A DNA stretch of 64,000 nt, from contig NZ_WPCW01000003.1 of assembly GCF_011421425.1 (NCBI RefSeq), forward strand, positions 1 through 64,000. The letters run 5' to 3'. Shown here piece after piece: positions 8,841 through 18,274 of this stretch. The translations under genes were made by a program, and so were the position numbers. The notes beneath the pieces are model-generated. The model was not told the origin of the DNA and did not search any database. It saw only the letters and a program-made list of their open reading frames with translations. Numbering within the stretch: the stretch's first letter is position 1; each line of letters starts with the position of its first letter. The stretch is from Streptococcus catagoni. Its GTDB lineage: Bacteria > Bacillota > Bacilli > Lactobacillales > Streptococcaceae.

Positions 8841-10187
8841 TTATGGTTTAATTCTGTGTAGCATACGTGGGAATGGGATAGCTTCGCGGATATGTTTTGT
8901 TCCAGCAACAAAGGTTACCATACGTTCGATACCAATACCAAATCCACCATGTGGGACTGAACCATATTTACGTAAGTCAAGGTAGAATTCATATTCTGAT
9001 TTATCCATTTCCAGAGCATCCATCTTGGCAACTAAGGCCTCATAATCATCTTCACGCATAGAGCCTCCGATGATTTCTCCGTAGCCTTCTGGTGCAAGAA
9101 GATCAGCACACAAAACGCGGTCAGGGTTGCCAGGGACTGGTTTCATGTAGAAGGCTTTAAAGCTTGCTGGATAGTTAACAACGAAGGTTGGCACACCGAA
9201 GTAGTTTGAAATCCAGGTTTCGTGTGGTGAACCGAAATCATCACCGTGTTCAAGGTGTTCATAGTCAGTATTTTCATCAGCTTCATGTTCTTGAAGAAGG
9301 CTAATAGCATCATCGTAAGAAACACGTTTGAATGGCTCTGCAATATAGCGCTTAAGCGCATCCACATCACGCTCCAGAATTTCAAGGGCTTGCGGCGCAC
9401 GGTCAAGAACACCTTGGATAAGAGCCTTAACATAAGCTTCTTGAAGGTCAAGGGACTGGTCATGGCTAAGGAATGAATATTCCGCATCCATCATCCAGAA
9501 CTCAGTCAAGTGGCGGCGAGTTTTAGATTTTTCAGCACGGAAAACAGGACCAAAGTCAAAGACACGACCAAGAGCCATAGCTCCCGCTTCAAGGTAAAGC
9601 TGTCCAGATTGGCTTAAGAAGGCTGGAGTACCAAAGTAATCTGTTTCAAATAATTCTGTTGAATCTTCTGCCGCATTGCCTGAAAGGATTGGGCTATCAA
9701 ACTTAATAAAGCCATTTCGATCAAAGAATTCATAGGTAGAGTAAATAATAGCATTACGAACTTGCATGACAGCCATTTGTTTACGTGAACGCAACCAAAG
9801 ATGACGGTTATCCATTAAAAAGTCTGTTCCGTGCTCTTTTGGTGTGATTGGGTAGTCTGTTGACTCGCCAATAACTTCCACATCAGTAACATCTAGTTCA
9901 TAGCCGAACTTTGAACGTTCATCTTCTTTAACAATACCTGTTACATAAACAGAAGTTTCTTGGCTAAGGCGTTTTACAGTATCAAATTTTGCTGTTCCTT
10001 CTTCTTCACCAAATTTCTCAATAAAGTTTGGTTTAAAGACTACAGCTTGGAAGAAAGCTGTTCCATCACGTAACTGTAAGAAAGCTAATTTCCCCTTGCC
10101 AGATTTGTTAGCAATCCACGCACCTATTTTTATTTCTTCACCGACATGTTTTTTAACATCACTAATTGTTACAAGTTTTTTTAACAT
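8841..10187 (-). CDS. asnS: Asparaginyl-tRNA synthetase
   Basis: Charges tRNA-Asn with asparagine (class IIb). It has 448 residues. Residues about 17-105 form the OB-fold anticodon domain ([21 protein letters not shown]). The catalytic core carries motif 2 ([19 protein letters not shown]) and motif 3 ([15 protein letters not shown]). The segment [16 protein letters not shown] typical of AsnRS is present in the form [16 protein letters not shown]. It starts at an ATG with AGGAAAAG upstream. It lies 70 bases after aspB, which makes aspartate, the precursor of asparagine, so co-transcription is plausible. Confidence 0.98.
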   Translation of the reverse strand: MLKKLVTISDVKKHVGEEIKIGAWIANKSGKGKLAFLQLRDGTAFFQAVVFKPNFIEKFGEEEGTAKFDTVKRLSQETSVYVTGIVKEDERSKFGYELDVTDVEVIGESTDYPITPKEHGTDFLMDNRHLWLRSRKQMAVMQVRNAIIYSTYEFFDRNGFIKFDSPILSGNAAEDSTELFETDYFGTPAFLSQSGQLYLEAGAMALGRVFDFGPVFRAEKSKTRRHLTEFWMMDAEYSFLSHDQSLDLQEAYVKALIQGVLDRAPQALEILERDVDALKRYIAEPFKRVSYDDAISLLQEHEADENTDYEHLEHGDDFGSPHETWISNYFGVPTFVVNYPASFKAFYMKPVPGNPDRVLCADLLAPEGYGEIIGGSMREDDYEALVAKMDALEMDKSEYEFYLDLRKYGSVPHGGFGIGIERMVTFVAGTKHIREAIPFPRMLHRIKP

Positions 10188-10257
10188 AATTCTCTTTTCC
10201 TAATCTCTGATTTAATTAATACTTTTATGTTCTGACACCTACTAAAGCGCCTTCTGC

Positions 10258-11439
10258 TTACTTTTCCATAAAGTTTTTCAAACGCCTAATGGCTTCTTTT
10301 AGGGTGTCTAGGTCTGTAGCATAGCTTAAACGCACATTTTCTGGGGCACCAAATCCAGCACCTGTGACTAGGGCAACTCCAGCTTCTTCCAAAATGGCAT
10401 TAGTGAAGTCTGTCACGTCTGTAAAGCCCTTCATTTCCATTGCCTTTTTCACATTGGGAAAGAGGTAGAAAGCTCCTTGTGGTTTAAGGACTTCAAATCC
10501 TGGAACCTGGCAAAGCAAGGGGTAAATGGTATTAAGGCGTTCTTCAAAAGCCTGACGCATGATTTCATTTGCCTTTTGATCACCAGTGAAAGCTTCTATA
10601 GCTGCATATTGTGAAACAGTGGCCAAATTTGATGTCGTTTGACTGACTATTTTACCCATAGCTTCAATAATGTCAGGATTTCCAACTGCAAAACCTACTC
10701 GCCAACCTGTCATAGAATAGGTTTTAGCGACACCGTTGACTGTTATTGTTTGCTTTTTGATAGCCTCTGATAAGCTTGACATTGGGGTAAAGTGGTTACC
10801 ATTATAAACCAGATAACCATAGATATCATCTGCTAAAATGAGAATATCATGCTCTACAGCCCATTGTCCAATTGCTAGGAGCTCATCCTTACTGTATATC
10901 ATTCCTGTCGGATTTGAAGGAGAATTGATCAACAAGACCTTTGTTTTTTCAGTCCGGCTAGCCTCTAGTTGCTCTACAGTAACTTTAAAGTTATTCTCTT
11001 TTTTGGCTTCTACAAATATGGGAACCCCATCTACCATTTTAACCTGTTCAGCATAAGAAACCCAATAAGGAGTTGGAATAAGCACCTGATCTTCTGGATC
11101 CAAGACAGACATAAAAAAAGCATACAAAACATACTTGGCACCTGTTGCGGCCATTATTTCCTTGTTATTAACCTCATAACCATAACGTTTCTTCATAAAG
11201 TGAGCAATGGCATCTTTTAGTTCCACCATACCACTGGCTGCAGTATAAAAACTTGCCTTGCCATTTTCAATAGACTGGATAGCCTTTTCTTGAATATGCT
11301 TAGGTGTTACAAAATCAGGCTCTCCAAGAGTCAGACTTAGGATATCTCGACCTTCTGCCTTTAGGACTTTCGCCCTAGTACCAGCAGCCATTGTCACACT
11401 TTCTTCCATATTTAACACACGTTTTGATAACTTGGTCAT
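10258..11439 (-). CDS. aspB: Aspartate aminotransferase (class I, subgroup Ib)
   Basis: A 393-residue PLP enzyme that exchanges the amino group between aspartate/oxaloacetate and glutamate/2-oxoglutarate. The PLP lysine is Lys239 in VNGVAKTYSMTGWRVG; INSPSNPTG binds the cofactor phosphate region, and the arginine near the C terminus (ENVRLSYA) would bind the substrate carboxylate. It starts 4 bases inside the end of the TseB-like gene (ATGA overlap), so translation is coupled. The operon order tseB-like, aspB, asnS is conserved in many streptococci. Confidence 0.95.
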   Translation of the reverse strand: MTKLSKRVLNMEESVTMAAGTRAKVLKAEGRDILSLTLGEPDFVTPKHIQEKAIQSIENGKASFYTAASGMVELKDAIAHFMKKRYGYEVNNKEIMAATGAKYVLYAFFMSVLDPEDQVLIPTPYWVSYAEQVKMVDGVPIFVEAKKENNFKVTVEQLEASRTEKTKVLLINSPSNPTGMIYSKDELLAIGQWAVEHDILILADDIYGYLVYNGNHFTPMSSLSEAIKKQTITVNGVAKTYSMTGWRVGFAVGNPDIIEAMGKIVSQTTSNLATVSQYAAIEAFTGDQKANEIMRQAFEERLNTIYPLLCQVPGFEVLKPQGAFYLFPNVKKAMEMKGFTDVTDFTNAILEEAGVALVTGAGFGAPENVRLSYATDLDTLKEAIRRLKNFMEK

Positions 11440-11909
11440 GTAACCTCCTTCTTCAATACCTTGCTAGACTCAAAATCAATGAGGTAGAAGGTATTTTTTG
11501 TCTTCACTTCCCAAATAGCCCTATGGTTTTCTCTTCCGAAGGTAACCTTATCAATTTTACTACCTTCTTTTCTTTGCACTATCTGGCTGGCCTTCTTGGC
11601 ACTGATGCCATCTTCAGGATGATAGGAATAGATTTTATCTCGTTTTTCATTGATAGTCAGAAATATAGTCTTTTGATTCTTATCCTTACCTTTAATAGTG
11701 TAATAGCTCTGTGAACCATTATAAAAGTCAATGCCTAAAACTTGTGACAGACTTGTTTGAGACTTTGCAAAAGTGACAAGTTTTGATTTCAAGGCTATTC
11801 TATCTTTTAATGAAAAATAAAATAATGACATTATCCCGATAAAAACTAATAAAACAAGGTTTGCCATGGTATAGCTCAGCCATTTCACCTTAAGATTATT
11901 GGTTTCCAT
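11436..11909 (-). CDS. TseB/YpmB-like membrane protein (DUF5590)
   Basis: A 157-residue protein with one N-terminal membrane helix (residues about 14-34, TMANLVLLVFIGIMSLFYFS) and an extracellular domain made of two repeated PepSY-like halves (FYNGSQSYYTIKGKD, then ISAKKASQIVQRKEGSKIDKV and REN.RAIWEVKT). This is the pattern of Bacillus YpmB/TseB, which affects cell-wall elongation by acting with a penicillin-binding protein. Strong GGAGG start site; overlaps aspB. The streptococcal function is not established. Confidence 0.8.
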   Translation of the reverse strand: METNNLKVKWLSYTMANLVLLVFIGIMSLFYFSLKDRIALKSKLVTFAKSQTSLSQVLGIDFYNGSQSYYTIKGKDKNQKTIFLTINEKRDKIYSYHPEDGISAKKASQIVQRKEGSKIDKVTFGRENHRAIWEVKTKNTFYLIDFESSKVLKKEVT

Positions 11910-11938
11910 AATGCCTCCTTAAAATGTGATCTCATCTA

Positions 11939-14401
11939 TTATATCAGAAAATGATCTATAGAGACTAGAGACTTCTTAAATTTTTCTTGGGAAAGAAGGA
12001 ATTCTCCTTCCAAGCTTTCCATAATTTGCTGACCATATGTCTTGGTGAGAATTCTTTTATCTAAAATGACAATGGCTGATTTTTGATTGTCTCGTCTCAT
12101 TGTTCTACCAATAGCCTGCTTTAATTTTAAGATAGCCATGGGTAAAAAATAATCTTTAAAGGGAGATTTCCCCTGCGAAGACAGGTAAGCATTCATCTTT
12201 TTGAGAAACTGATCCTTTGGATTATCAAATGGCAATCGAGTGATAACCTCTATCATCCGATCAGCATGGATAAAATCAACACCTTCCCAGAATGCCCCCA
12301 TACCAAGGAGGATCCCTTGTTCTCCCCTATCAAAACGGTTTTTAATATTAGTAGCGTTACCATTTTTTTCTTGAGTCAGATGGCTAATATTCCACTGGTC
12401 TAAGAGATCTGAAACCATTAACATATGCTTACGTGAATTAAAAAGTACTAATATTGGCTTTTGAAGTTCTTTTAAAGAAGTGATCCTGTTTGCTATCTCT
12501 TGACTATAGTCAAGATCAGTCAGCTCGCTTATCAAAGGCATGTCTTGGTCAATCACAACCAATTGATTGGCCGTCTTATCCTTGTCAATTTTGGCATAGC
12601 TATAGGCGTCAAAGCCCAATAAGTTGGCCAAGCTGACCTGCGGACTAATTTGCAGGGTGGCCGAAATAAAGTAGGTTTTAAGTGTTTCTGGTAAAAAATG
12701 ATTAAAATTAATGAAATAGCGGCTGGCTCTATTCAAATAGGTTATCCTCTTATCTGCCTCTGCTTGACTGTTTAGCCAATAATCAGCTTCCTCATCCTTA
12801 AAAAAGTCTTTTAAGTGGGTGAAGTCCTCCAAGGGCAGCTCTTTAACCAGAGACCTCACATTTTCCAAAGTCGCTATCTGATCAAGCCTTTGATTGTTTT
12901 GATAATAGTTACTGACCAATTGACTGAACTCAAAGGACAAACTTTCTAACAAGCGTTTTTCTAAGAGAGTTCCTCTTAAAGGGAGCTGATCCTTGAGTTC
13001 CTGTAAGAGTGCTGTCAGATTAAGCTTCCTGCGTGATAGGTTTTCTAACTGAATCACCAAACGCTGGGCTTCATCAAAAACTAAGATTTTCCCTTTGGCA
13101 AAATCCTTATCATCTTCAACACGATGTAAAAAGTAAGCATGGTTGGTCAAAAGAACACTGGCATTCTTAGCCTTCTCATAGCTTCTTCTCCAAAAATCAT
13201 AGTCATAAAATGGCGAGCTTAAAGGGACTTCCCCATCATGTTCCAATTGCTCAAAGTAGGCTGCAAAACGCTGTTTCTGTTTGATTTCATCCAAATCACC
13301 CGTCTCAGTCTCTAACAACCAGACCAGTAGCTGCATCTTGTAGCGGTTGACCAAGGAATTGTCATCCAAGTGAGCCAGACTTTTTTCAAAGGAATCTAAT
13401 TTCAGATAATTTGCTGGCCCCTTCAGACTGTGGCAATCAATCTGATAATTTTCCTTCAAAGAATGGAGCTCCTTAACCATCATCTGATCCTGTAAAATCT
13501 TAGTCGGAACAGAAACCAAGATCTGCTTTCCTTCTGCTTTTGCCAGTAAAGGTAGAAGATAGCCATAGGTCTTTCCAATCCCTGCCTGAGCCTCAATAAA
13601 GCTTGGAAAAGCTTCCTGAAAAGAACTATCCACCAGCTTTGCAAACTTTTCTTGCAGAGGCCTTTCTTCTAAGCCTAAGAGAGCCACATTGATCTCAAAT
13701 TTTTGGGACAATTTTAAAGGCCTTAAGGAAGCCTCTTTTTTCCTTACCAAGAGGGAATTCATTTTAACAAATTGCTTCTTAGAATAACTTTTAGAAGTTG
13801 CTAGAGCCTCTTCAATAACAAGACCTGTCTCAAAAATCAAACTATCTTTAAACCTTACAAGCTCTTCAATCGTCTCTGTAGGCAGACTCTTAATTTTTTC
13901 TTGAATTTTGAGGAAAAGTTTGGCTGTCGCCATAGCATCCGCTATAGCAGTGTGGGCATCTGATAAATGAAGATCCAAATTTTCTGACAGATTGCTTAGA
14001 TTGTACTTCTCCAAGCTTGGAAAAAAGACTTGTGCTAGTTCAACTGTGTCAATCCTTGGAGTCCGTAGCTCATACCCTTCCATAAATAAGGCTTCGGCTA
14101 GTAAATTAGCATCAAACTTAACATTATGTGCAATAAATATGCAATCTTGGATTAAGGAAAAGATATCCCCTGCCACCTGAGAAAATTCAGGAGCCTTGGC
14201 CAGTTGTTGATCACTGATACCAGTTAGGGATTTGATATGTTCAGATAAGGGTTCATGCGGGTTTACATCTGTCTGATAGGTAGTGATAATCTCTTGGTTT
14301 TCAATAATGACAATACCTACCTGAATAATGCTAGCTGTCGAGCCTGCATTAGTCGCTTCTAAATCAATGACAGCATATTTTCTTTTAGATTCATTGGTCA
14401 T
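11939..14401 (-). CDS. dinG: DinG-type fusion: DnaQ-like 3'-5' exonuclease plus superfamily 2 helicase
   Basis: An 820-residue two-part enzyme. Residues about 8-170 are a DEDD exonuclease (AVIDLEATNAG, FIAHNVKFDANLL, DAHTAIADAMATA). Residues about 245-820 are an XPD/DinG helicase with Walker A EAQAGIGKTYGYL, Walker B VFDEAQRLV and the C-terminal QAIGRTMRRDNQKSA. The iron-sulphur cysteines of E. coli DinG are missing, as in other Firmicutes members, which act more as nucleases. The -10 element ends only 9 bases before the ATG and there is no clear ribosome site, so the mRNA is predicted to be almost leaderless. Confidence 0.93.
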   Translation of the reverse strand: MTNESKRKYAVIDLEATNAGSTASIIQVGIVIIENQEIITTYQTDVNPHEPLSEHIKSLTGISDQQLAKAPEFSQVAGDIFSLIQDCIFIAHNVKFDANLLAEALFMEGYELRTPRIDTVELAQVFFPSLEKYNLSNLSENLDLHLSDAHTAIADAMATAKLFLKIQEKIKSLPTETIEELVRFKDSLIFETGLVIEEALATSKSYSKKQFVKMNSLLVRKKEASLRPLKLSQKFEINVALLGLEERPLQEKFAKLVDSSFQEAFPSFIEAQAGIGKTYGYLLPLLAKAEGKQILVSVPTKILQDQMMVKELHSLKENYQIDCHSLKGPANYLKLDSFEKSLAHLDDNSLVNRYKMQLLVWLLETETGDLDEIKQKQRFAAYFEQLEHDGEVPLSSPFYDYDFWRRSYEKAKNASVLLTNHAYFLHRVEDDKDFAKGKILVFDEAQRLVIQLENLSRRKLNLTALLQELKDQLPLRGTLLEKRLLESLSFEFSQLVSNYYQNNQRLDQIATLENVRSLVKELPLEDFTHLKDFFKDEEADYWLNSQAEADKRITYLNRASRYFINFNHFLPETLKTYFISATLQISPQVSLANLLGFDAYSYAKIDKDKTANQLVVIDQDMPLISELTDLDYSQEIANRITSLKELQKPILVLFNSRKHMLMVSDLLDQWNISHLTQEKNGNATNIKNRFDRGEQGILLGMGAFWEGVDFIHADRMIEVITRLPFDNPKDQFLKKMNAYLSSQGKSPFKDYFLPMAILKLKQAIGRTMRRDNQKSAIVILDKRILTKTYGQQIMESLEGEFLLSQEKFKKSLVSIDHFLI

Positions 14402-14410
14402 AGTACACCT

Positions 14411-14419
14411 ATTATATCA
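14411..14419 (-). promoter_or_regulatory. Extended -10 promoter of dinG (near-leaderless start)
   Basis: Leftward TGATATAAT at 14419-14411, ending 9 bases before the dinG ATG at 14401. The predicted transcript start falls about 3 bases before the ATG. Confidence 0.55.
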
Positions 14420-14675
14420 CTTTTTAGAAGGCAGATGAAAGCCCAAAGTCCGCTCTAACCAGTTTTTAAACAGACAAGTTTTAAGAGACCAAGGTTAGGA
14501 TTTGTAGGACAGGATTTTTCCTTCTTTAAAAAGAAAAGAAATTAGTCCACCACTGCCAGCTCAGAACCCTCAAAACTGCTATTTTTCACTTTATTTTCAA
14601 AGAATTTTCACTCACCAAAATGTCTTCATAAATCTGTCAGAAAAGGAGTTTTTCTTAGGTTATTTGAGAATTTTT

Positions 14676-14684
14676 TGTTACACT
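14676..14684 (+). promoter_or_regulatory. Extended -10 promoter of the MBL hydrolase gene (leaderless start)
   Basis: TGTTACACT at 14676-14684, then 6 bases, then the ATG at 14691. Transcription would start at or next to the A of the ATG; no ribosome site lies between. Confidence 0.58.
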
Positions 14685-14690
14685 TAGTTT

Positions 14691-15326
14691 ATGAAAATCT
14701 TTACTATTATTAACCCTGTCGCAAGTGAAAACACCTACTTACTTTCGAATGATGAAGCTAGCATTGTCATTGATCCAGGAAGTGATGAGCAAAAAATTAT
14801 CAAGAAGCTAAAGGAGTTGGGAAAGCCTCTTGTTGCTATTTTACTGACCCATGCTCATTTTGATCATATCATGAGTCTAGATGCTGTTCGAAAGGCTTTT
14901 AACTTTCCACCTGTCTATGTTTCTGCTAAGGAAGCCACTTGGCTTTATAGTCCCAAGGATAATCTTTCAGGTTTAATTAGACATGCTGATATCCCAGATG
15001 TTTTGGCTAAACCAGCAGAAAAACTTTTCGCCACCGACACCCACTATAAACTTAGTGGTTTTGACTTTACCATAGTTGAAACACCGGGCCATTCTATTGG
15101 AAGTGTCTCTCTGATCTTCCCAAAAGAAGACCTAGTCTTTTCAGGAGATGCCCTATTTAGAGAAAGCATTGGAAGATCAGATCTGCCTACTGGTAATCAT
15201 CAAAGCCTTTTAGACTCTATCAAAAAGCAACTCTTTAGCCTACCAGACCATTATAAGGTCTATCCTGGACATGGTCTTGCCACCACCATTAGCCACGAGA
15301 AAAATTTCAATCCTTTTTTGCAATAA
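14691..15326 (+). CDS. MBL-fold metallo-hydrolase (glyoxalase II-like)
   Basis: A 211-residue metallo-beta-lactamase-fold hydrolase. The metal motif THAHFDHI (residues about 60-67), the second-shell histidine in ETPGHSIGSVS, the aspartate in FSGDALFRESIGRSDLP and the last histidine in VYPGHGLATTISHE are all present, giving a full two-metal site. The family includes glyoxalase II and persulfide dioxygenase relatives such as E. coli YcbL, so a thioester or similar substrate is likely but not fixed. It diverges from dinG and ends in a strong terminator. Confidence 0.88.
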   Translation: MKIFTIINPVASENTYLLSNDEASIVIDPGSDEQKIIKKLKELGKPLVAILLTHAHFDHIMSLDAVRKAFNFPPVYVSAKEATWLYSPKDNLSGLIRHADIPDVLAKPAEKLFATDTHYKLSGFDFTIVETPGHSIGSVSLIFPKEDLVFSGDALFRESIGRSDLPTGNHQSLLDSIKKQLFSLPDHYKVYPGHGLATTISHEKNFNPFLQ

Positions 15327-15343
15327 AAAAGTTCTTATCAGTC

Positions 15344-15384
15344 AAAAACACCGCTACAAGATGATCTTGTGGCGGTGTTTTTCT
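15344..15384 (+). terminator. Intrinsic terminator after the MBL gene
   Basis: A near-perfect hairpin (arms AACACCGC and ACAAGAT paired with ATCTTGT and GGCGGTGTT) followed by TTTTTC. Confidence 0.88.
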
Positions 15385-15414
15385 TAGTATCCTCTTCATT
15401 ATCGCACTAAGGTA

Positions 15415-15451
15415 TCAAAAAAGATTGAAGAAAAGAGACCTTTCTTCAATC
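15415..15451 (-). terminator. Intrinsic terminator after ftsX (GATTGAAGAAA family)
   Basis: Arms GATTGAAGAAA (15424-15434) and TTTCTTCAATC (15441-15451) form a perfect 11-bp stem, followed leftwards by TTTTTTG. The same stem with small changes ends fbp and ftsW. Confidence 0.85.
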
Positions 15452-15461
15452 CAGCAAAACC

Positions 15462-16391
15462 TTAAAACTTAAGATAACGTCGCATAGATAGCATAGAACC
15501 AACTGATCCAATAAAGATACCAATAAGGAATAAGGCAACTATTAAAATATAGACATAATAATTAATAGGGTACATTGACAATCCATTTAATTGTAACTCT
15601 GGCATGAAATGTCTGTAAGCAAATTCATAGAGATAATAGATCAAAATAGATGGTAGGATAGCTCCTAAAAGGCCAACCCAAGCTCCCTCGAAGAAAAAGG
15701 GGCCACGGATATAGGAGTTTTTAGCCCCAACAAGTCGCATAATCTCAATATCTCTTTGACGGTTCATGATTGTCATACGAATAGTATTAGAAATCAACAA
15801 GATGGCTACAATCAAGAGTAAAGCTGTTCCAATGAGTCCCCAAGTCTTAATGAAAGAAGAGAATTTGAAGAGTTTATCTGAGTTAATCCCACCGTAATCA
15901 ACATCTTCAACGCCTTTTATTTGCTTAATTTTTTTACTTACTGTTTTCACTTGAGAAGGCTTTTTAGTTTCAACAATGTAAATGTCTTGGAGAGGATTTG
16001 TATCTTTATCATACAATTTCCAGACATCGCCCATGCTGTCTTGAAGCTTCTTCAACTGTTCATCTTTACTGGAAAAAGTAATCTTATCAACATTCTTAAG
16101 CTTGGCAATTTGGTTGTAAACCTTATGGTAGTCATCGTTAGCAACCTCTTTACCATCAACCTTCTTTATAAACTTAGCAGCATCTGTTGAATCAACCTGC
16201 AAGTAAGTGTTGATTTGTATATTACTTTGAACACCTGAAGCAACCCGTTCAATATTTAAAAGTGCTGCCGCAAAAATACCGACAAGTGTTAAGGTAACAG
16301 CAACTGAACTAACAGCAGCTAAAGTCATCCAAAGGTTTCTCTTCAGATTCTTTATAGATTCCCATAGGTGGCGAAAAAAATATCTAATCAT
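15462..16391 (-). CDS. ftsX: Cell-division membrane protein FtsX
   Basis: A 309-residue membrane partner of FtsE. It has an N-terminal cytoplasmic segment, a first membrane helix near residues 20-42 (AAVSSVAVTLTLVGIFAAAL), a large extracellular loop to about residue 175, then three helices (from LIGTALLLIVAILLIS). In streptococci the outer loop activates the peptidoglycan hydrolase PcsB. The frame is open to 16427, but the ATG at 16391 gives the family start MIRYFFRHLWESIKNLKRN and overlaps the ftsE stop by 8 bases, so I moved it. Confidence 0.93.
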   Translation of the reverse strand: MIRYFFRHLWESIKNLKRNLWMTLAAVSSVAVTLTLVGIFAAALLNIERVASGVQSNIQINTYLQVDSTDAAKFIKKVDGKEVANDDYHKVYNQIAKLKNVDKITFSSKDEQLKKLQDSMGDVWKLYDKDTNPLQDIYIVETKKPSQVKTVSKKIKQIKGVEDVDYGGINSDKLFKFSSFIKTWGLIGTALLLIVAILLISNTIRMTIMNRQRDIEIMRLVGAKNSYIRGPFFFEGAWVGLLGAILPSILIYYLYEFAYRHFMPELQLNGLSMYPINYYVYILIVALFLIGIFIGSVGSMLSMRRYLKF

Positions 16392-17076
16392 CGTAACCGT
16401 ATTCTCCTTCCTCTTCATCACGGGCAATACGTCCAGCTTCTATCGCAATAACGCGATGGCGAAGCGTGTTAACGATATGGCTATTATGAGTGGCCATCAG
16501 AATAGTCGTCCCTTGTAAGTTAATTCTTTCTAAGAGTTGCATAATTTCCCATGAAATTTCCGGGTCTAAATTTCCAGTCGGTTCATCAGCAATCAAGAGC
16601 TTGGGATTGTTGACAATGGCCCGAGCAATGGCAACACGTTGTTGCTCACCACCTGATAATTGATTTGGGAAAGAGCGCATCTTATGCTTCAAGCCAACAA
16701 GTTCTAGGATTTCAGGAACACGTTTTTTGATATGTTTACGTCTTTCACCAATAACTTCCATGGCATAGGCAACATTTTCAAAGACTGTTTTTCTTGGTAA
16801 GAGTTTATAATCTTGGAAAATGACACCAATACTACGACGAAGAATGGGAATATCTTTTTTTCTTAATTTTGTTAAATCAAATTCCCCTACATAGAGAGAA
16901 CCACTGGTAACTTTTTCTTCTCGGTAGAGCAATTTGATCAAACTGGACTTACCTGCACCAGATGGCCCAACCAAGTAAACAAATTCACCCTGGTTTACTG
17001 AAAAATTAAGATCTCTCAAGGCTGTGGTTGACCGGCGGTATTTCTTTGAAACACCTTTCATTTCAATTAATGCCAT
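16384..17076 (-). CDS. ftsE: Cell-division ATPase FtsE
   Basis: A 230-residue ABC-type ATPase that drives FtsX. Walker A GPSGAGKSSLIKLLY, signature LSGGEQQRVAIARAI, Walker B LLIADEPTGNLD and the H-loop MATHN are intact. It lies 36 bases after prfB on the same strand, the common prfB-ftsE-ftsX order, and is translationally coupled to ftsX. Confidence 0.97.
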   Translation of the reverse strand: MALIEMKGVSKKYRRSTTALRDLNFSVNQGEFVYLVGPSGAGKSSLIKLLYREEKVTSGSLYVGEFDLTKLRKKDIPILRRSIGVIFQDYKLLPRKTVFENVAYAMEVIGERRKHIKKRVPEILELVGLKHKMRSFPNQLSGGEQQRVAIARAIVNNPKLLIADEPTGNLDPEISWEIMQLLERINLQGTTILMATHNSHIVNTLRHRVIAIEAGRIARDEEEGEYGYDD

Positions 17077-17112
17077 TATTTTCTTCTTTCTTTGTACTAC
17101 ATTCTAAAGCTT

Positions 17113-18217
17113 TTAGGAGTTATCATTCATGCGCCATTTCAGATAAGCATCAATGAAGCCCTCAATTTCTCCATCCATCACCTTATCCACCTGAGCTACT
17201 TCAAAGTTGGTTCTGTGATCCTTAACCATTGTATAAGGTGTGAAGACATAGGAACGAATTTGACTGCCCCAGGTAATTTCTTTTTTATCACCCTTTAAAG
17301 CATTGACTTCTTCAGCCTTTTTCTCTTGCTCTAATTGATAAAGTTTGGCCTGCAACATCTTCATTGCTCGGTCTCGGTTTCCATACTGGGTTCTATCAAC
17401 GGTTGAAGCAACGACAATACCAGTCGGAATATGGGTTAACCTTACTCCTGTCGAAACCTTATTAACGTTCTGACCTCCTGCACCACCAGACCTAAAAGTA
17501 TCCATCTTGATATCCTCATCTCTGATATCAACTTCAATGGTATCATCCAGTTCTGGCATCACTTCAACTGAAGTAAAGGATGTGTGCCGTCTTTTTGCAG
17601 AATCAAAAGGTGAAATACGAACTAAACGGTGAACTCCCATCTCAGATTTTAGTAAACCATAGGCATTTGGGCCTTCAAAAGATAGGGTGACTGACTTAAT
17701 ACCAGCTTCATCACCAGCTTGATAATCCAAGGTTTCAACCTTAAAACCTTTGGCATTACCAAAACGTGTATACATCCGATAAAGCATATCCGCCCAATCC
17801 TGCGCTTCTGTTCCTCCTGAACCAGGATGGATTTCTAAGATAGCATTATTGTGATCATAGGGCTCAGATAAGAGTAAGCTCATCTCATAAGTGGTCAAGA
17901 GTTGATCAAGTTTAGCAAGGCTTTCTTCCAGCTCCTGCTGAACAGAATCATCTTCATCTAACATTTCAAGGAAGAGCTCTGTTTCTTCAGACAGGTCTTC
18001 CATATGATGGTAAGTATCAAAGGTTACCTTTAGTTCATTTAATTCTTGAGATGTCTTTTGCGCTGCAATATTATCATCCCAAAAATCCGGTTCAGTCATT
18101 CGATTTTCAAGTAAAGCAATCTCTTCTTCTAAAGCATCTAAGTCAAAGAGACCTCCTGAAGCTAGTCAACTTCTCTTTGTTCTCTTCTATTTTTTGGCGA
18201 ATTTCTGACACTTCCAT
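17113..18217 (-). CDS. prfB: Peptide chain release factor 2, with programmed +1 frameshift
   Basis: Releases finished proteins at UGA and UAA stops. The coding region starts at the ATG at 18217, reads 24 codons, then meets an in-frame TGA (18145-18143). The slip site is classic: AGGAGG, three bases, CTT TGA C. A +1 shift rejoins the main frame at GAC, giving 367 residues. The main frame holds the GGQ peptidyl-hydrolysis loop ([11 protein letters not shown]) and the RF2 codon-recognition tripeptide SPF ([14 protein letters not shown]). RF2 regulates its own amount through this site: little RF2 lets ribosomes slip. A strong second start does not exist before residue 40, so the split frame is real, not decay. 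Confidence 0.97.
18141..18160 (-). promoter_or_regulatory. RF2 programmed frameshift site
   Basis: Leftward AGGAGG, then TCT, then CTTTGAC. The internal Shine-Dalgarno-like AGGAGG sits 3 bases before the slippery CTT, as in E. coli prfB, and the stop is TGA, the codon RF2 itself reads. Confidence 0.96.
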
Positions 18218-18274
18218 TTTCTTACCTCTTTTATTTTTTATCTTTCATGTTTTACATATTTTAACACAATGATT

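Noticed and set aside
18141..18148. Apparent stop near the prfB start, suggesting a broken gene
   Set aside because: The AGGAGG-TCT-CTTTGAC context is the programmed RF2 frameshift, so the gene is intact.
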